Part shown: in pieces, positions 16,412 through 24,884 of the stretch
How positions within the stretch are numbered: position 1 is the first letter of the stretch
Layout of the letters: each line of letters opens with the position of its first letter
DNA from: Chitinophagales bacterium
GTDB taxonomy: Bacteria; Bacteroidota; Bacteroidia; Chitinophagales; CAIOSU01
NCBI GenBank assembly: GCA_018401955.1
Contig: JAGYJT010000021.1
Location: 1 to 56,364 of the forward strand
Length of the DNA: 56,364 bases
Direction: 5' to 3'
Translations under genes and position numbers: made by a program
Notes under the pieces: generated by a model
The model's database searches: none
What the model was told of the DNA's origin: nothing
Seen by the model: only the letters and a program-made list of their open reading frames with translations

Positions 16412-18270
16412 CGACCCATATAAACCATGAGTACTGAAATATCGGATGGAGAAACACCACTTATACGACTTGCTTGGCCCAGAGTTGACGGGCGAACTTT
16501 AGACAGTTTCTCCCGCGCTTCATGCGACAGCGATGTAATTTTTCGGAAATCAAAGTTATCGATAATCCTCACCTCTTCCAGCTTGCCCATTTTATCAACC
16601 AGCTGCTGCTCCTTCTCAATGTAGCCTTCGTACTTCATCTTTATCTCCGACTGCTCCACAAATTCGTTATCGTATTGGCTAAGATATTCGTTCAGCTCAG
16701 GCAAATGACTCCGCATTAAATTGATGTCTATTTGCGGCCTACTCAATATAGCATGCAGCTTGGTGCGTTGCGAAATAGTTGTAGTGCCTTGCGCTTCAAG
16801 CAACGGATTGATTAAATCGGGCGTAATACTTTCGTTCAAAAAGTACTTGTGTATGGCGGCGGCAGCACTAATTTTAGCTTCTACCCTAGCCAAACGTTCA
16901 TCACTAGCCAATCCAAGCTTATGCCCAAGGGGCGTTAACCTTGTATCAGCATTATCTTGGCGGAGCAAAATCCTAAATTCTGCCCTAGAGGTAAACATAC
17001 GATATGGCTCATCGGTACCTTTGGTTATCAAATCATCAACCAACACACCAATGTACCCTTCAGAGCGACTGATTATAATCGGGTCTTCTTCTTTAACCAG
17101 TAAATGCGCGTTAATGCCAGCCATCATTCCTTGGCAGGCTGCTTCTTCGTATCCGGTAGTGCCATTAATCTGCCCTGCAAAAAATAAATTCTTAACCAAC
17201 TTGGTCTCCAAGGTGTGGGTTAACTGCGTTGGCGGAAAGTAATCATACTCAATGGCATATCCAGGGCGGAACATTCGTGCATTCTCAAAACCAGCAATCT
17301 TACGCATGGCTTTATACTGCACATCCTCGGGCAATGAAGTAGAGAAACCGTTGATGTACATCTCTACAGTATTCCAACCTTCGGGCTCCACAAATATTTG
17401 GTGGCGGTCTTTATCGGCAAACCTGTTTACTTTATCTTCAACCGATGGGCAGTAGCGTGGACCTAAACCTTTTATGCGCCCAGTAAACATCGGAGATTTA
17501 TCAAAACCTTCTTTTAGTATTTCGTGAACCTCGCTATTGGTGTAAGTAATATGGCAAGGGCGCTGCTTAGTTAACCTTGGTGTATCTGTGTAAGAAAACT
17601 TCTCTGGTACTTCGTCCCCTGGCTGTTCTTCCATCTTAGAAAAATCAAGTGTACGGCCATCAACCCTTGGAGGGGTACCTGTTTTCATGCGGCCCGTTTC
17701 GAAACCCAGTTCAGCCAACTGTTCTGTAATACCGGTTGCGGCTTTTTCAGCAGCGCGGCCACCTCCAAACTTTTTCTCGCCAATATGTATTAAACCATTC
17801 AAAAAGGTACCATTGGTAAGGATAACGGTTTTACCCAGTATCTCGTGGCCCATACCTGTTTGCACCCCAACTACTCTGCCATCTTTAACGATGATGCCAT
17901 TCACCATATCTTGCCAAAAATCAAGATTGGGTGTATGCTCTAAGGTGTTGCGCCACTCATTGGCAAACAACATACGGTCGCTCTGTGCCCTTGGGCTCCA
18001 CATGGCAGGGCCTTTGGATTTGTTTAGCATCCTAAACTGAATCATGGTGCGGTCGGTAATAATACCCGAGTATCCACCCAAGGCATCTACCTCACGCACT
18101 ATCTGCCCTTTGGCCACACCACCCATTGCTGGGTTGCAACTCATTTGGGCAATGGTATTCATGTTCATAGTAACCAGCATCACCCGCGAACCCATGTTAG
18201 CGGCTGCGGCTGCGGCCTCGCAACCTGCGTGACCCGCACCTACTACTATAACGTCGTATTCTGGAAACAT
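16408..18270 (-). CDS. mnmG: tRNA uridine-5-carboxymethylaminomethyl modification enzyme MnmG
   Basis: 620 residues, the normal length for MnmG (GidA). The FAD-binding GxGxxG is VVGAGHAGCEAAAAAANMGS at residues 10-29. Family signatures are MSCNPAMGGVAKGQIVREVD, GLGPRYCPSVEDKVNRFADK and FFAGQINGTTGYEEAACQGM, and the C-terminal helical domain ends ISGVSPSDISVLMVYMG. With MnmE it forms cmnm5U at the wobble position of certain tRNAs. mnmE is not in the window. The gene is immediately preceded by a parS site, consistent with the common location of gidA near the chromosome origin. Confidence 0.97.
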   Translation of the reverse strand: MFPEYDVIVVGAGHAGCEAAAAAANMGSRVMLVTMNMNTIAQMSCNPAMGGVAKGQIVREVDALGGYSGIITDRTMIQFRMLNKSKGPAMWSPRAQSDRMLFANEWRNTLEHTPNLDFWQDMVNGIIVKDGRVVGVQTGMGHEILGKTVILTNGTFLNGLIHIGEKKFGGGRAAEKAATGITEQLAELGFETGRMKTGTPPRVDGRTLDFSKMEEQPGDEVPEKFSYTDTPRLTKQRPCHITYTNSEVHEILKEGFDKSPMFTGRIKGLGPRYCPSVEDKVNRFADKDRHQIFVEPEGWNTVEMYINGFSTSLPEDVQYKAMRKIAGFENARMFRPGYAIEYDYFPPTQLTHTLETKLVKNLFFAGQINGTTGYEEAACQGMMAGINAHLLVKEEDPIIISRSEGYIGVLVDDLITKGTDEPYRMFTSRAEFRILLRQDNADTRLTPLGHKLGLASDERLARVEAKISAAAAIHKYFLNESITPDLINPLLEAQGTTTISQRTKLHAILSRPQIDINLMRSHLPELNEYLSQYDNEFVEQSEIKMKYEGYIEKEQQLVDKMGKLEEVRIIDNFDFRKITSLSHEAREKLSKVRPSTLGQASRISGVSPSDISVLMVYMGR

Positions 18271-18318
18271 CGTTTTGTTATTATACTATTCTCATTCAAA
18301 ATGCCCTAAACGGACAAA

Positions 18319-18334
18319 TGTTCCACGTGGAACA
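18319..18334. promoter_or_regulatory. parS centromere-like site 1
   Basis: TGTTCCACGTGGAACA is a perfect 16-bp palindrome, extended by AAA/TTT to 22 bp of perfect symmetry (18316-18337). It matches the bacterial ParB-binding site parS (general consensus TGTTNCACGTGNAACA). It lies in the mnmG-ybeY spacer, 49 bases upstream of the mnmG start codon. Confidence 0.88.
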
Positions 18335-18373
18335 TTTAATACTGGTTTACCTAAAAATCAACCCTTGCCAACC

Positions 18374-18814
18374 TTATGTTCCACGTGGAACATTCAGCTC
18401 ATTAAATAGGCTAAGTGATTGATTCTCAGCTTCTCGCATTAATTTAAGGTCTTCCTTTTTCTTATCTTTTAGCCCTAAAAGGTGCCATATTCCGTGTATC
18501 ATTACGCGCCGAAGCTCTGTATTGAAATCTACGGCCTCTTTATCGGCGTTTTCCTTCACTCTATCTATGCTAATAAACAAATCACCCGAAATAGTTTCAC
18601 CATCGGTATAGTCAAAGGTAATAATATCGGTGTAATAGTCGTGCTGGAGGTGTTCTTGGTTCATTTGCAGCAAATATTCATCGCTACAAAAAATATAAGC
18701 GACGTCTCCAAGTGACTTGCCATTGGTCTCAATTACTTGTCGCACCCAGCGTTTAAGCAATTGGGCATCCGACAAACGGAACGAGATGGATTCTTTGTGA
18801 AAAGAAACGGGCAC
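18374..18814 (-). CDS. ybeY: Endoribonuclease YbeY
   Basis: 146 residues. The metal-binding motif is HGIWHLLGLKD (His107, His111). The third ligand position of the E. coli-type HxxxHxxxxxH is Asp117, a substitution usual in Bacteroidota YbeY. NQEHLQHDYYTDIITFDY and GDLFISIDRVKENA are also family features. YbeY takes part in 16S rRNA 3'-end maturation and ribosome quality control. It is co-directional with the RsbW-like gene 11 bases upstream, so probably in one transcript. Its C-terminal six residues are encoded by a parS site. Confidence 0.93.
   Translation of the reverse strand: MPVSFHKESISFRLSDAQLLKRWVRQVIETNGKSLGDVAYIFCSDEYLLQMNQEHLQHDYYTDIITFDYTDGETISGDLFISIDRVKENADKEAVDFNTELRRVMIHGIWHLLGLKDKKKEDLKLMREAENQSLSLFNELNVPRGT
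18377..18392. promoter_or_regulatory. parS centromere-like site 2, inside the ybeY 3' end
   Basis: A second identical TGTTCCACGTGGAACA, centred 58 bp from the first. It is embedded in the last codons of ybeY, encoding the tail NVPRGT just before the TAA at 18374-18376. Two identical 16-mers 58 bp apart argue strongly against chance. Confidence 0.88.
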
Positions 18815-18825
18815 GATTGGCCGTT

Positions 18826-19230
18826 TTAAAGTTTAAACTGAAGCTCAACCGTAGAGCCGTCATTAGAGAAAACCATCAAGTCACTCAACTGACTCATAAG
18901 GAACACGCCCCTACCGGTAAGTTTCTCCAAATTTTCAGGGTCGGTTGGGTCAGGCAGGTTGTTATAGTCAAAACCTCCGCCGGCATCACTTACCGTAAAT
19001 ATCAACTTGTTGCCATCCCTACGCGCAGTAATAACAGCATCTTTGCTTTCATCACATTCGTTACCGTGAATGATAGCATTGTTTACCGCCTCGGTTAGCG
19101 AGATGATAATATTCCCGTACACGTCATCGCCCACCTCTTCCGCTTCCTTCACCTGGTCGATGAAAGTTTCCAACAGCACAATATTATCTGGCGTTGACGC
19201 AATCTTTAATTGATAATCCTTTTTCACCAT
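18826..19230 (-). CDS. RsbW-like ATP-binding protein (anti-sigma / serine kinase type)
   Basis: 134 residues from ATG at 19230 (MVKKDYQLKIAST). A TTG 15 bases upstream is less likely. The GHKL ATPase elements are SLTEAVNNAIIHGNE (N box), VSDAGGGFDYNNLPDP (G1 box) and GRGVFLMSQLSD (G2 box). This is the single-domain HATPase_c_2 architecture of RsbW/SpoIIAB-type anti-sigma kinases. In Bacteroidota such proteins occur without the SigB system, so the target is unknown; no STAS antagonist or PP2C phosphatase is beside it. It lies between the DUF4175 gene (36-base gap) and ybeY (11-base gap). Confidence 0.85.
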   Translation of the reverse strand: MVKKDYQLKIASTPDNIVLLETFIDQVKEAEEVGDDVYGNIIISLTEAVNNAIIHGNECDESKDAVITARRDGNKLIFTVSDAGGGFDYNNLPDPTDPENLEKLTGRGVFLMSQLSDLMVFSNDGSTVELQFKL

Positions 19231-19266
19231 GTTTCGAGCCCTCAAAGATATATAAAAATCCGAATC

Positions 19267-22200
19267 CTAATTAATGTTTTTGAAATAACTTTCCACCAAA
19301 TTTTTGTAGTAAGGTTTTAAGGAAGGTGGAAGTGTTTTATACAGCTGTATTTCAGCCTCCCGCTTCTTTAAATATTCCTCCAAACTAGGTGGCATTTTTT
19401 GCTGTTGGTTGTTGGCCGTTTCCGACTCACGTTTATTGTCCGTTTCCCTCTGGCGCATAGCATCTTCAGCCTCTAGCAACTTGGTCATAATCTCTTGTTG
19501 GCGTTGCAACATTTCATTGGTAAGCTGCTTATTTACCAACTCTGTTTCAGTCTTATTCATTTCATCCAACAGCTTCTTCAACTCACCATTCCCGGCTTTA
19601 TCGCCTTGGCCATCCATCATTTGTTGCATGGCATCGCGTATCATCTTTTGTTGCGCCGCAGCTTTGGCCATTTCTTTGCTCATACCACCCATACCACCTT
19701 GGCCGCCGGGCTTTTCACCAGGTTTACCACCAGGGTTTTTGCCCATCTCTTGCTTCATCTTCTCCAATTGGTCGTTCAGCTGCTTTTGCATCTGGCTCAT
19801 GCTCATGCCCTGACCAGGCTTTTTATTATTGCCCGGTTTATTACAGTTGGCATTGCCCGGCATTTGCTGGCTCATTTGCTGTTGCATTTGATCCATAACC
19901 TCACTAAACATCAAGGCCAAATTGTTAAAGCCCGTCATTACATATTGCTGGTTGGTGCCTGCATTATACTTATCGCGCTGCTCCATACGGTAAATGCCGT
20001 TGCTCATATTCTTGTTAATAGTGCGCATCTCATCGGTTACAAAACCTTCAATTTGCGCAACTCTTTTAGCTAAAGCATACAAGCTGTCTTCAACCATCTC
20101 GGTATCATCTTTCAGCTTCTTTTGCTTCTGTACCAAGCCAACATACTCTGGGTCGTTGATAGTAGTTTTCTTTAGCTTAGCCATCAATTCTTCTTGGTCA
20201 AACGATAGCTTCAGCAGGTTATCCAACAATTGACGCAGGGCTTGCATATCTTCCTCCATCTGCTCCATCTGATTCTCTTGCTGCATTTGGGCTAAGCTTT
20301 CAGACATTTGCTTCATTTTTTCAGCCGCATTCTTCTGGTTTTGACTACCTTTTTTGCTCTTACCGCTGCTTACATTTTCTTTAGCTTGATCCATCTCGCT
20401 TTCCGTATCGCTCATATCCTGGTCAAGCTTATCCAATGGCATATCCGCACCACTTTCTTCATTTAACTTATCCAATTCGGCCATATCCTCTTTCACCTTG
20501 TCAAACTCTTGGTTCAACTCCTCTTGTTTTTTGGCCAAGTCTTCTTTATCCTTACCACTACTGTTTTCCGTTTCTTTACTAAGGTCTTCCTGCTTTTTGG
20601 CTAAGTCGTCTAGTTTGCTGATGGTTTCATCCATCTTCTGTTCCATCTCCAGTTGCTTAAACAGCGACAACATCCTATCAAGCTCCTTTTCCAATTGTTC
20701 ATCAGTCATTTCGAAGTTTTCCAACTCCTTCATCATATCCTGCTTGCTCAAATCTTCCATCATCTTATCAAGCTTGTCAAACAGTTCTTTCAACTCATCG
20801 CTTAATACCTCGTCAAACAGCTTTTCCAATTGTTCCTGTTTCTGCACCACTTCGGGGCTAAACTCTTTGTAATCGTTTTGCCTATCTTGGTTTTTACTAA
20901 ATTCCTCTTTAATCTGGTCGAGGTTTTGCTGCAGTTGGTTCTGTTTCTGCATCATGTCCTCCATAGCCTTTTTATCCTCCCAGCTAAGGTTCTTTTTGTC
21001 AATCATTTTATCCTTCAAGCTGCGGATATCTTCTTGCAACTCTTTGGCACTTTTCATGGATTCCTCCATTTTATCCTTCAAACTCTTATTGCTCTGCGCG
21101 GTAAGGTCATCCAACTCATCAACCGTTGGCATTTTAAGCTTCGTAAAGGGCGTTCTCGCGCTTTTACTGCCATTAATGGCATCATTGTCCCACACCTCGA
21201 AATAATAAGTAACCTCATCCCCTGGCTTCAATCCAAGCTTTTTCAAATCCCAATAATGGTTAAAAGGACTTAATGAGGCATTTCTATTGAAAGATAACGG
21301 GGTACTTTCCCACTTTTCGCTCTTGTTGTCTTTACTATCAACCCTGTACTTCATGCTCAATGAGCGCAAACCATAATCATCAGAAACCTCACCCGTAAAG
21401 TAGCGGTACTGGTTATTATCCACGCTATCTTCAAACTCCTTTACCGAAATTACCGGGTACTGATCGGGAGTAACATTGATGGTGTAAGTAATTGAATCGG
21501 CATTGGGAAGGCTTTTGCCACTCACCTTAAGCGTATACGGTGTACTCTCAGTAACTACTTTGGTAAATACAAAATGGTCTTTTTGCCTATTGCCACCCGG
21601 CATCATGGTATCACCCATGTACATCGTGATATCGCTTGTTGATTTGGCACTGAAATCCCAAATTATTTTGGTTCCCTCGGGTACGGTAATATCTCCTGTG
21701 TTACTAATAACTTCATCTTTGCGGCCGATATAACTTGGGTAATCCAAGGCTACATCAAAGCCTACAATCATTGGTTTTGGTGTTACTTCTAGTTGGTATT
21801 CTTTAGAGTCGAAACCAGCGGCACTGAAATTGAAGTCTATATTTTTTTGCACGTTGAAGAACTTGTAGGCAAACTCCCCATTCTTATCCTTCTGCATTTT
21901 GTAAGTGTAGCCACCTTGATTAATGCTTACCTCGTTGGGCAGTGCCTCGCCCTCTACCTTCAAGCGAAGCTCATAATCGCTGTATTGCAAGGCATCTAAC
22001 TTTTCATTGGCAACAATAAATTTAAATGGCGCCGGTTTTTCAAAGCTTTGCCCATTGTAAACCAATCGGGTAGTGCCCTCAGTGATAATGCTTGCGTTGG
22101 CAAAAAGAATAATAACCAATGCCAGCACAGGCACTGCCAGATACTTTAAATACTTACGGTTACTACTTAAATCAATAGCTGTGGTAAACGGTACCGGCTT

Positions 22201-22617
22201 AAGGTTCTCAATTTTTTGGCTAATACTTGCGGTAATCAAGCTGGCATCTGCAGCACCTTCTGATTGTTTCTTGAGTTGCAAAATGTTTAACAACCTATCT
22301 TCAACATCGGTAAAGTGCGTGCCAATAATAGTCGCAGCTTGCTCATGGCTAATAACTTTTCCTAAACGGGCATATTGCAATGCAGGCATTATAACCCAGC
22401 GGAAAGCAACAAAACCAGCAAAACCCAGATAACCAAAAAACAGTATTTTTCGGCCAATAGGAGGCAAAAACAGGTAAAACTCGGCAAACGTAACCACTAG
22501 GAATAGCGCTAGCAAGAGGGCTGATGTGTATATCAGTCCTCGCAGCAGTTGGTTTAAGTAATACTTGCGTATAAACTCATCCAACCGAGCTATGAGCAAT
22601 TCATAATTATTTGCCAT
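19267..22617 (-). CDS. DUF4175 family giant membrane protein with coiled coil
   Basis: 1116 residues. Three membrane helices lie at about residues 20-45, 55-75 and 157-177. An extracytoplasmic beta-rich region (about 180-490) includes VTYYFEVWDNDAINGSKSA. A long, highly charged coiled coil follows at about 500-830, rich in Lys, Glu, Asp and Met. The Gln/Met/Gly-rich segment (GGQGGMGGMSKEMAKAAAQQ) leads to a helical tail ending SLKPYYKNLVESYFKN. This layout matches DUF4175 proteins of Bacteroidota, whose function is unknown; they often sit beside proteins linked to cell-surface or gliding functions. It is probably first in the operon with the RsbW-like gene and ybeY. Confidence 0.85.
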   Translation of the reverse strand: MANNYELLIARLDEFIRKYYLNQLLRGLIYTSALLLALFLVVTFAEFYLFLPPIGRKILFFGYLGFAGFVAFRWVIMPALQYARLGKVISHEQAATIIGTHFTDVEDRLLNILQLKKQSEGAADASLITASISQKIENLKPVPFTTAIDLSSNRKYLKYLAVPVLALVIILFANASIITEGTTRLVYNGQSFEKPAPFKFIVANEKLDALQYSDYELRLKVEGEALPNEVSINQGGYTYKMQKDKNGEFAYKFFNVQKNIDFNFSAAGFDSKEYQLEVTPKPMIVGFDVALDYPSYIGRKDEVISNTGDITVPEGTKIIWDFSAKSTSDITMYMGDTMMPGGNRQKDHFVFTKVVTESTPYTLKVSGKSLPNADSITYTINVTPDQYPVISVKEFEDSVDNNQYRYFTGEVSDDYGLRSLSMKYRVDSKDNKSEKWESTPLSFNRNASLSPFNHYWDLKKLGLKPGDEVTYYFEVWDNDAINGSKSARTPFTKLKMPTVDELDDLTAQSNKSLKDKMEESMKSAKELQEDIRSLKDKMIDKKNLSWEDKKAMEDMMQKQNQLQQNLDQIKEEFSKNQDRQNDYKEFSPEVVQKQEQLEKLFDEVLSDELKELFDKLDKMMEDLSKQDMMKELENFEMTDEQLEKELDRMLSLFKQLEMEQKMDETISKLDDLAKKQEDLSKETENSSGKDKEDLAKKQEELNQEFDKVKEDMAELDKLNEESGADMPLDKLDQDMSDTESEMDQAKENVSSGKSKKGSQNQKNAAEKMKQMSESLAQMQQENQMEQMEEDMQALRQLLDNLLKLSFDQEELMAKLKKTTINDPEYVGLVQKQKKLKDDTEMVEDSLYALAKRVAQIEGFVTDEMRTINKNMSNGIYRMEQRDKYNAGTNQQYVMTGFNNLALMFSEVMDQMQQQMSQQMPGNANCNKPGNNKKPGQGMSMSQMQKQLNDQLEKMKQEMGKNPGGKPGEKPGGQGGMGGMSKEMAKAAAQQKMIRDAMQQMMDGQGDKAGNGELKKLLDEMNKTETELVNKQLTNEMLQRQQEIMTKLLEAEDAMRQRETDNKRESETANNQQQKMPPSLEEYLKKREAEIQLYKTLPPSLKPYYKNLVESYFKNIN

Positions 22618-22873
22618 TCTATTTGGTTATGGGTTATCAGTTATTGGTTAATAAGGGTCTAATTATTAACCTAAAACCATAACATTTTACTTATCTCATC
22701 AACTCAACCATACTCCAACTACAACAACGTAAATTGGAGTAAACTTATTGGCTTTGTAGAACTGACACAATATTTACGCCAAACGTTGTACAAAAACCAC
22801 TGCCTTAGCATTTATTAACTACTCAACCAGCAAACTAATTCCAATCTTTCTATCCAACAATTAACTAACCACC
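22618..22873. other. Intergenic, nothing recognised
   Basis: 256 AT-rich bases between the DUF4175 gene and the binding-protein gene. No open reading frame, hairpin or repeat of note is seen. The promoter of the DUF4175 gene must lie here. Confidence 0.5.
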
Positions 22874-24616
22874 CTATTTACCCGCGGCTGGTACAAAATA
22901 TACATCCCTAAAGTTGCGATATTCCATACTGTTTTGCGGAAAATTTTTAACCCTTGCTTGCAACAAGCGATGATCTTTGTAATAATAAATCGGGATGATT
23001 GCTGCATCATCCATCATTATCTGGTCAGCTTTTAAGTATAGCAATTCTCTTTGGTCAGCATCTACGGTTACCAGGGCTTCTTCAAACACCTTGTCAAACT
23101 CAACACTGGTGTATCTAAAAGAGTTTAGGTAAGAGCGTTCTTCCATAGTTGGCGGAATGTGCTTGCTATAAAACAAGTTTAAAAAGTTCTCCGCATCAGG
23201 GTAATCAGCTACCCAGCCTGCACGCCAAAACTGGGTTTTTCCAGTTTCTATCAACTCCAAATGTTGGGCAAATGGGATGATGTTTAGCTCTACATCAATG
23301 CCCAAGTTCTCTTTCAACATTTTTTGAATGGCTTCAGCCACTTGCTCATTGTGGCCACCACCGCTGTTTATCTGCAACGTAATTTTAGGAAAACCCTCAC
23401 CACCTGGGTAGCCAGCTTTGGTCATATATTCACGGGCCTTTGCCGGATCATACTGGTATCCTTTAACCACCTTGTTATCATAGTTAGGTATACCCGGCGG
23501 CACCACACCATGCACAGCAGCTAGGCCAGAGCCTTTTAAGGTATAATCAACAATACTTTGCTTATCAATAGCATAATTAAAGGCGATTCTCAAATCTTTG
23601 TTATTAAACAAATCACCTTTATGCTGAAAACCATAATACTGCAAAGCCAATGATGGCATTACTTGCAACTGGTATTGTTGGTACTCTCCAATTAGTTTAT
23701 CATCCACGGTTACTATATCCGATGTCATCTCTAACGGCAAACGGAATAAAAAGTCAATTTTTCCATTCTTGAATTCTAGCAGTTCGGTTTTACGGTCTTT
23801 AATAAAAGTTACCTTAATGCCATCAAGATATGGTAATTGGTTACCGGCAGCATCTTTGCCCCAGTAATCAGGGTTTTTATCCAGTATTAAGTAGTTGCCC
23901 TCGTTAATATCCTTTAGTATAAACGGCCCAGTACCTACTGTTTTTACCCGCATTTCTTTACCGTATTTATCAACGGCCTCTCTCGGGAAAACTGAAGTAA
24001 ACGGCAGTGCCAACATGTTGAAGAAGCCCGTAAACGTTTTATTCAGTTCTATTTTAAGGGTATAATCATCAACAACTGTTACCCCTGTAACACCCTCGGG
24101 CAATGGCTCACCCGTTTGAGTAGATGCATAATACTCTTCGCAACCCTTTACCCTACCCAAAAATACCCACGAACCTTGGTTATCAGCATCAGCCTCGCAA
24201 AGCTTGGTAAAAGTATACTTAAAATCATTGGCGGTAACCTCACGGCCAACACCGCCTTCAAAAACTTCACTATTATGAAACTTTACCCCTTTGCGCAAGT
24301 GAAAAATAAAAGTAGTGTAGGTACTGTCTACCTCCCAGCTTTCAGCAAGGCGCGGCACAATGGTTAAATCGTTTTGGTCAAAACCCACCAAACCCTCATA
24401 AATTTGATTGGTAATGCGGTGACTGGTAACCTCGGTAACATTTAGCGGGTACAGGCTCCTAAAGTTTTCTACTTCATTCATCCTTAATACGCCCCCGGCA
24501 TATTTACCATCTTCAATAGCAGTAAGCTTTTCAGCTTCATTTTTTGCATTGTCCCCACCGCAAGAGGCAAAGCCTAACAATGCCATTACCAGGGTACCCA
24601 GTACTAATTTTCTCAT
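22874..24616 (-). CDS. Peptide/oligopeptide-type ABC transporter substrate-binding lipoprotein
   Basis: 580 residues. A lipoprotein signal peptide ends LLGFASC with the lipidated Cys19. The SBP_bac_5 fold follows (EIYEGLVGFDQNDLTIVPRL, SWEVDSTYTTFIFHLRKGVK, FHNSEVFEGGVGREVTANDF, KTVGTGPFILKDINEGNYLI). The C-terminal part has RIAFNYAIDKQSIVDY and PIYYYKDHRLLQA. It would bind peptides or similar ligands in the periplasm for a Dpp/Opp-type permease. No permease or ATPase genes are adjacent, so the partner is elsewhere. It is transcribed alone and divergently from the DUF5686 gene. Confidence 0.9.
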   Translation of the reverse strand: MRKLVLGTLVMALLGFASCGGDNAKNEAEKLTAIEDGKYAGGVLRMNEVENFRSLYPLNVTEVTSHRITNQIYEGLVGFDQNDLTIVPRLAESWEVDSTYTTFIFHLRKGVKFHNSEVFEGGVGREVTANDFKYTFTKLCEADADNQGSWVFLGRVKGCEEYYASTQTGEPLPEGVTGVTVVDDYTLKIELNKTFTGFFNMLALPFTSVFPREAVDKYGKEMRVKTVGTGPFILKDINEGNYLILDKNPDYWGKDAAGNQLPYLDGIKVTFIKDRKTELLEFKNGKIDFLFRLPLEMTSDIVTVDDKLIGEYQQYQLQVMPSLALQYYGFQHKGDLFNNKDLRIAFNYAIDKQSIVDYTLKGSGLAAVHGVVPPGIPNYDNKVVKGYQYDPAKAREYMTKAGYPGGEGFPKITLQINSGGGHNEQVAEAIQKMLKENLGIDVELNIIPFAQHLELIETGKTQFWRAGWVADYPDAENFLNLFYSKHIPPTMEERSYLNSFRYTSVEFDKVFEEALVTVDADQRELLYLKADQIMMDDAAIIPIYYYKDHRLLQARVKNFPQNSMEYRNFRDVYFVPAAGK

Positions 24617-24884
24617 ATTGTTGATTTATTAACCCAGTAAAGTTAATAGATTTTGAAGTATCCGCTAGTTTTGATGCCTTTCGTTAAGTGTGTAACATCC
24701 GTTCCCATATGGTGTATAATATTCTACATACAACATTTACCTTGGCAACCTCGTAAATGTACCGAAAACTCTTGCACCATTGCATTATGCACACAATATG
24801 AAATCTATTGCATCAATTTGTATAATTTTAGCTTATTCAAAGTATCCACAAGCTTTTTATGGAAAACGACTACAAAGTAATTAA

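Noticed and set aside
20498..20872. Ser/Leu/Phe-rich plus-strand readings in 19.4-22.4 kb
   Set aside because: They are antisense shadows of the Lys/Glu-rich coiled coil of the DUF4175 protein.
24653..24880. 75-codon plus-strand reading before the DUF5686 gene
   Set aside because: It covers the divergent promoter space and has no recognisable composition or family.
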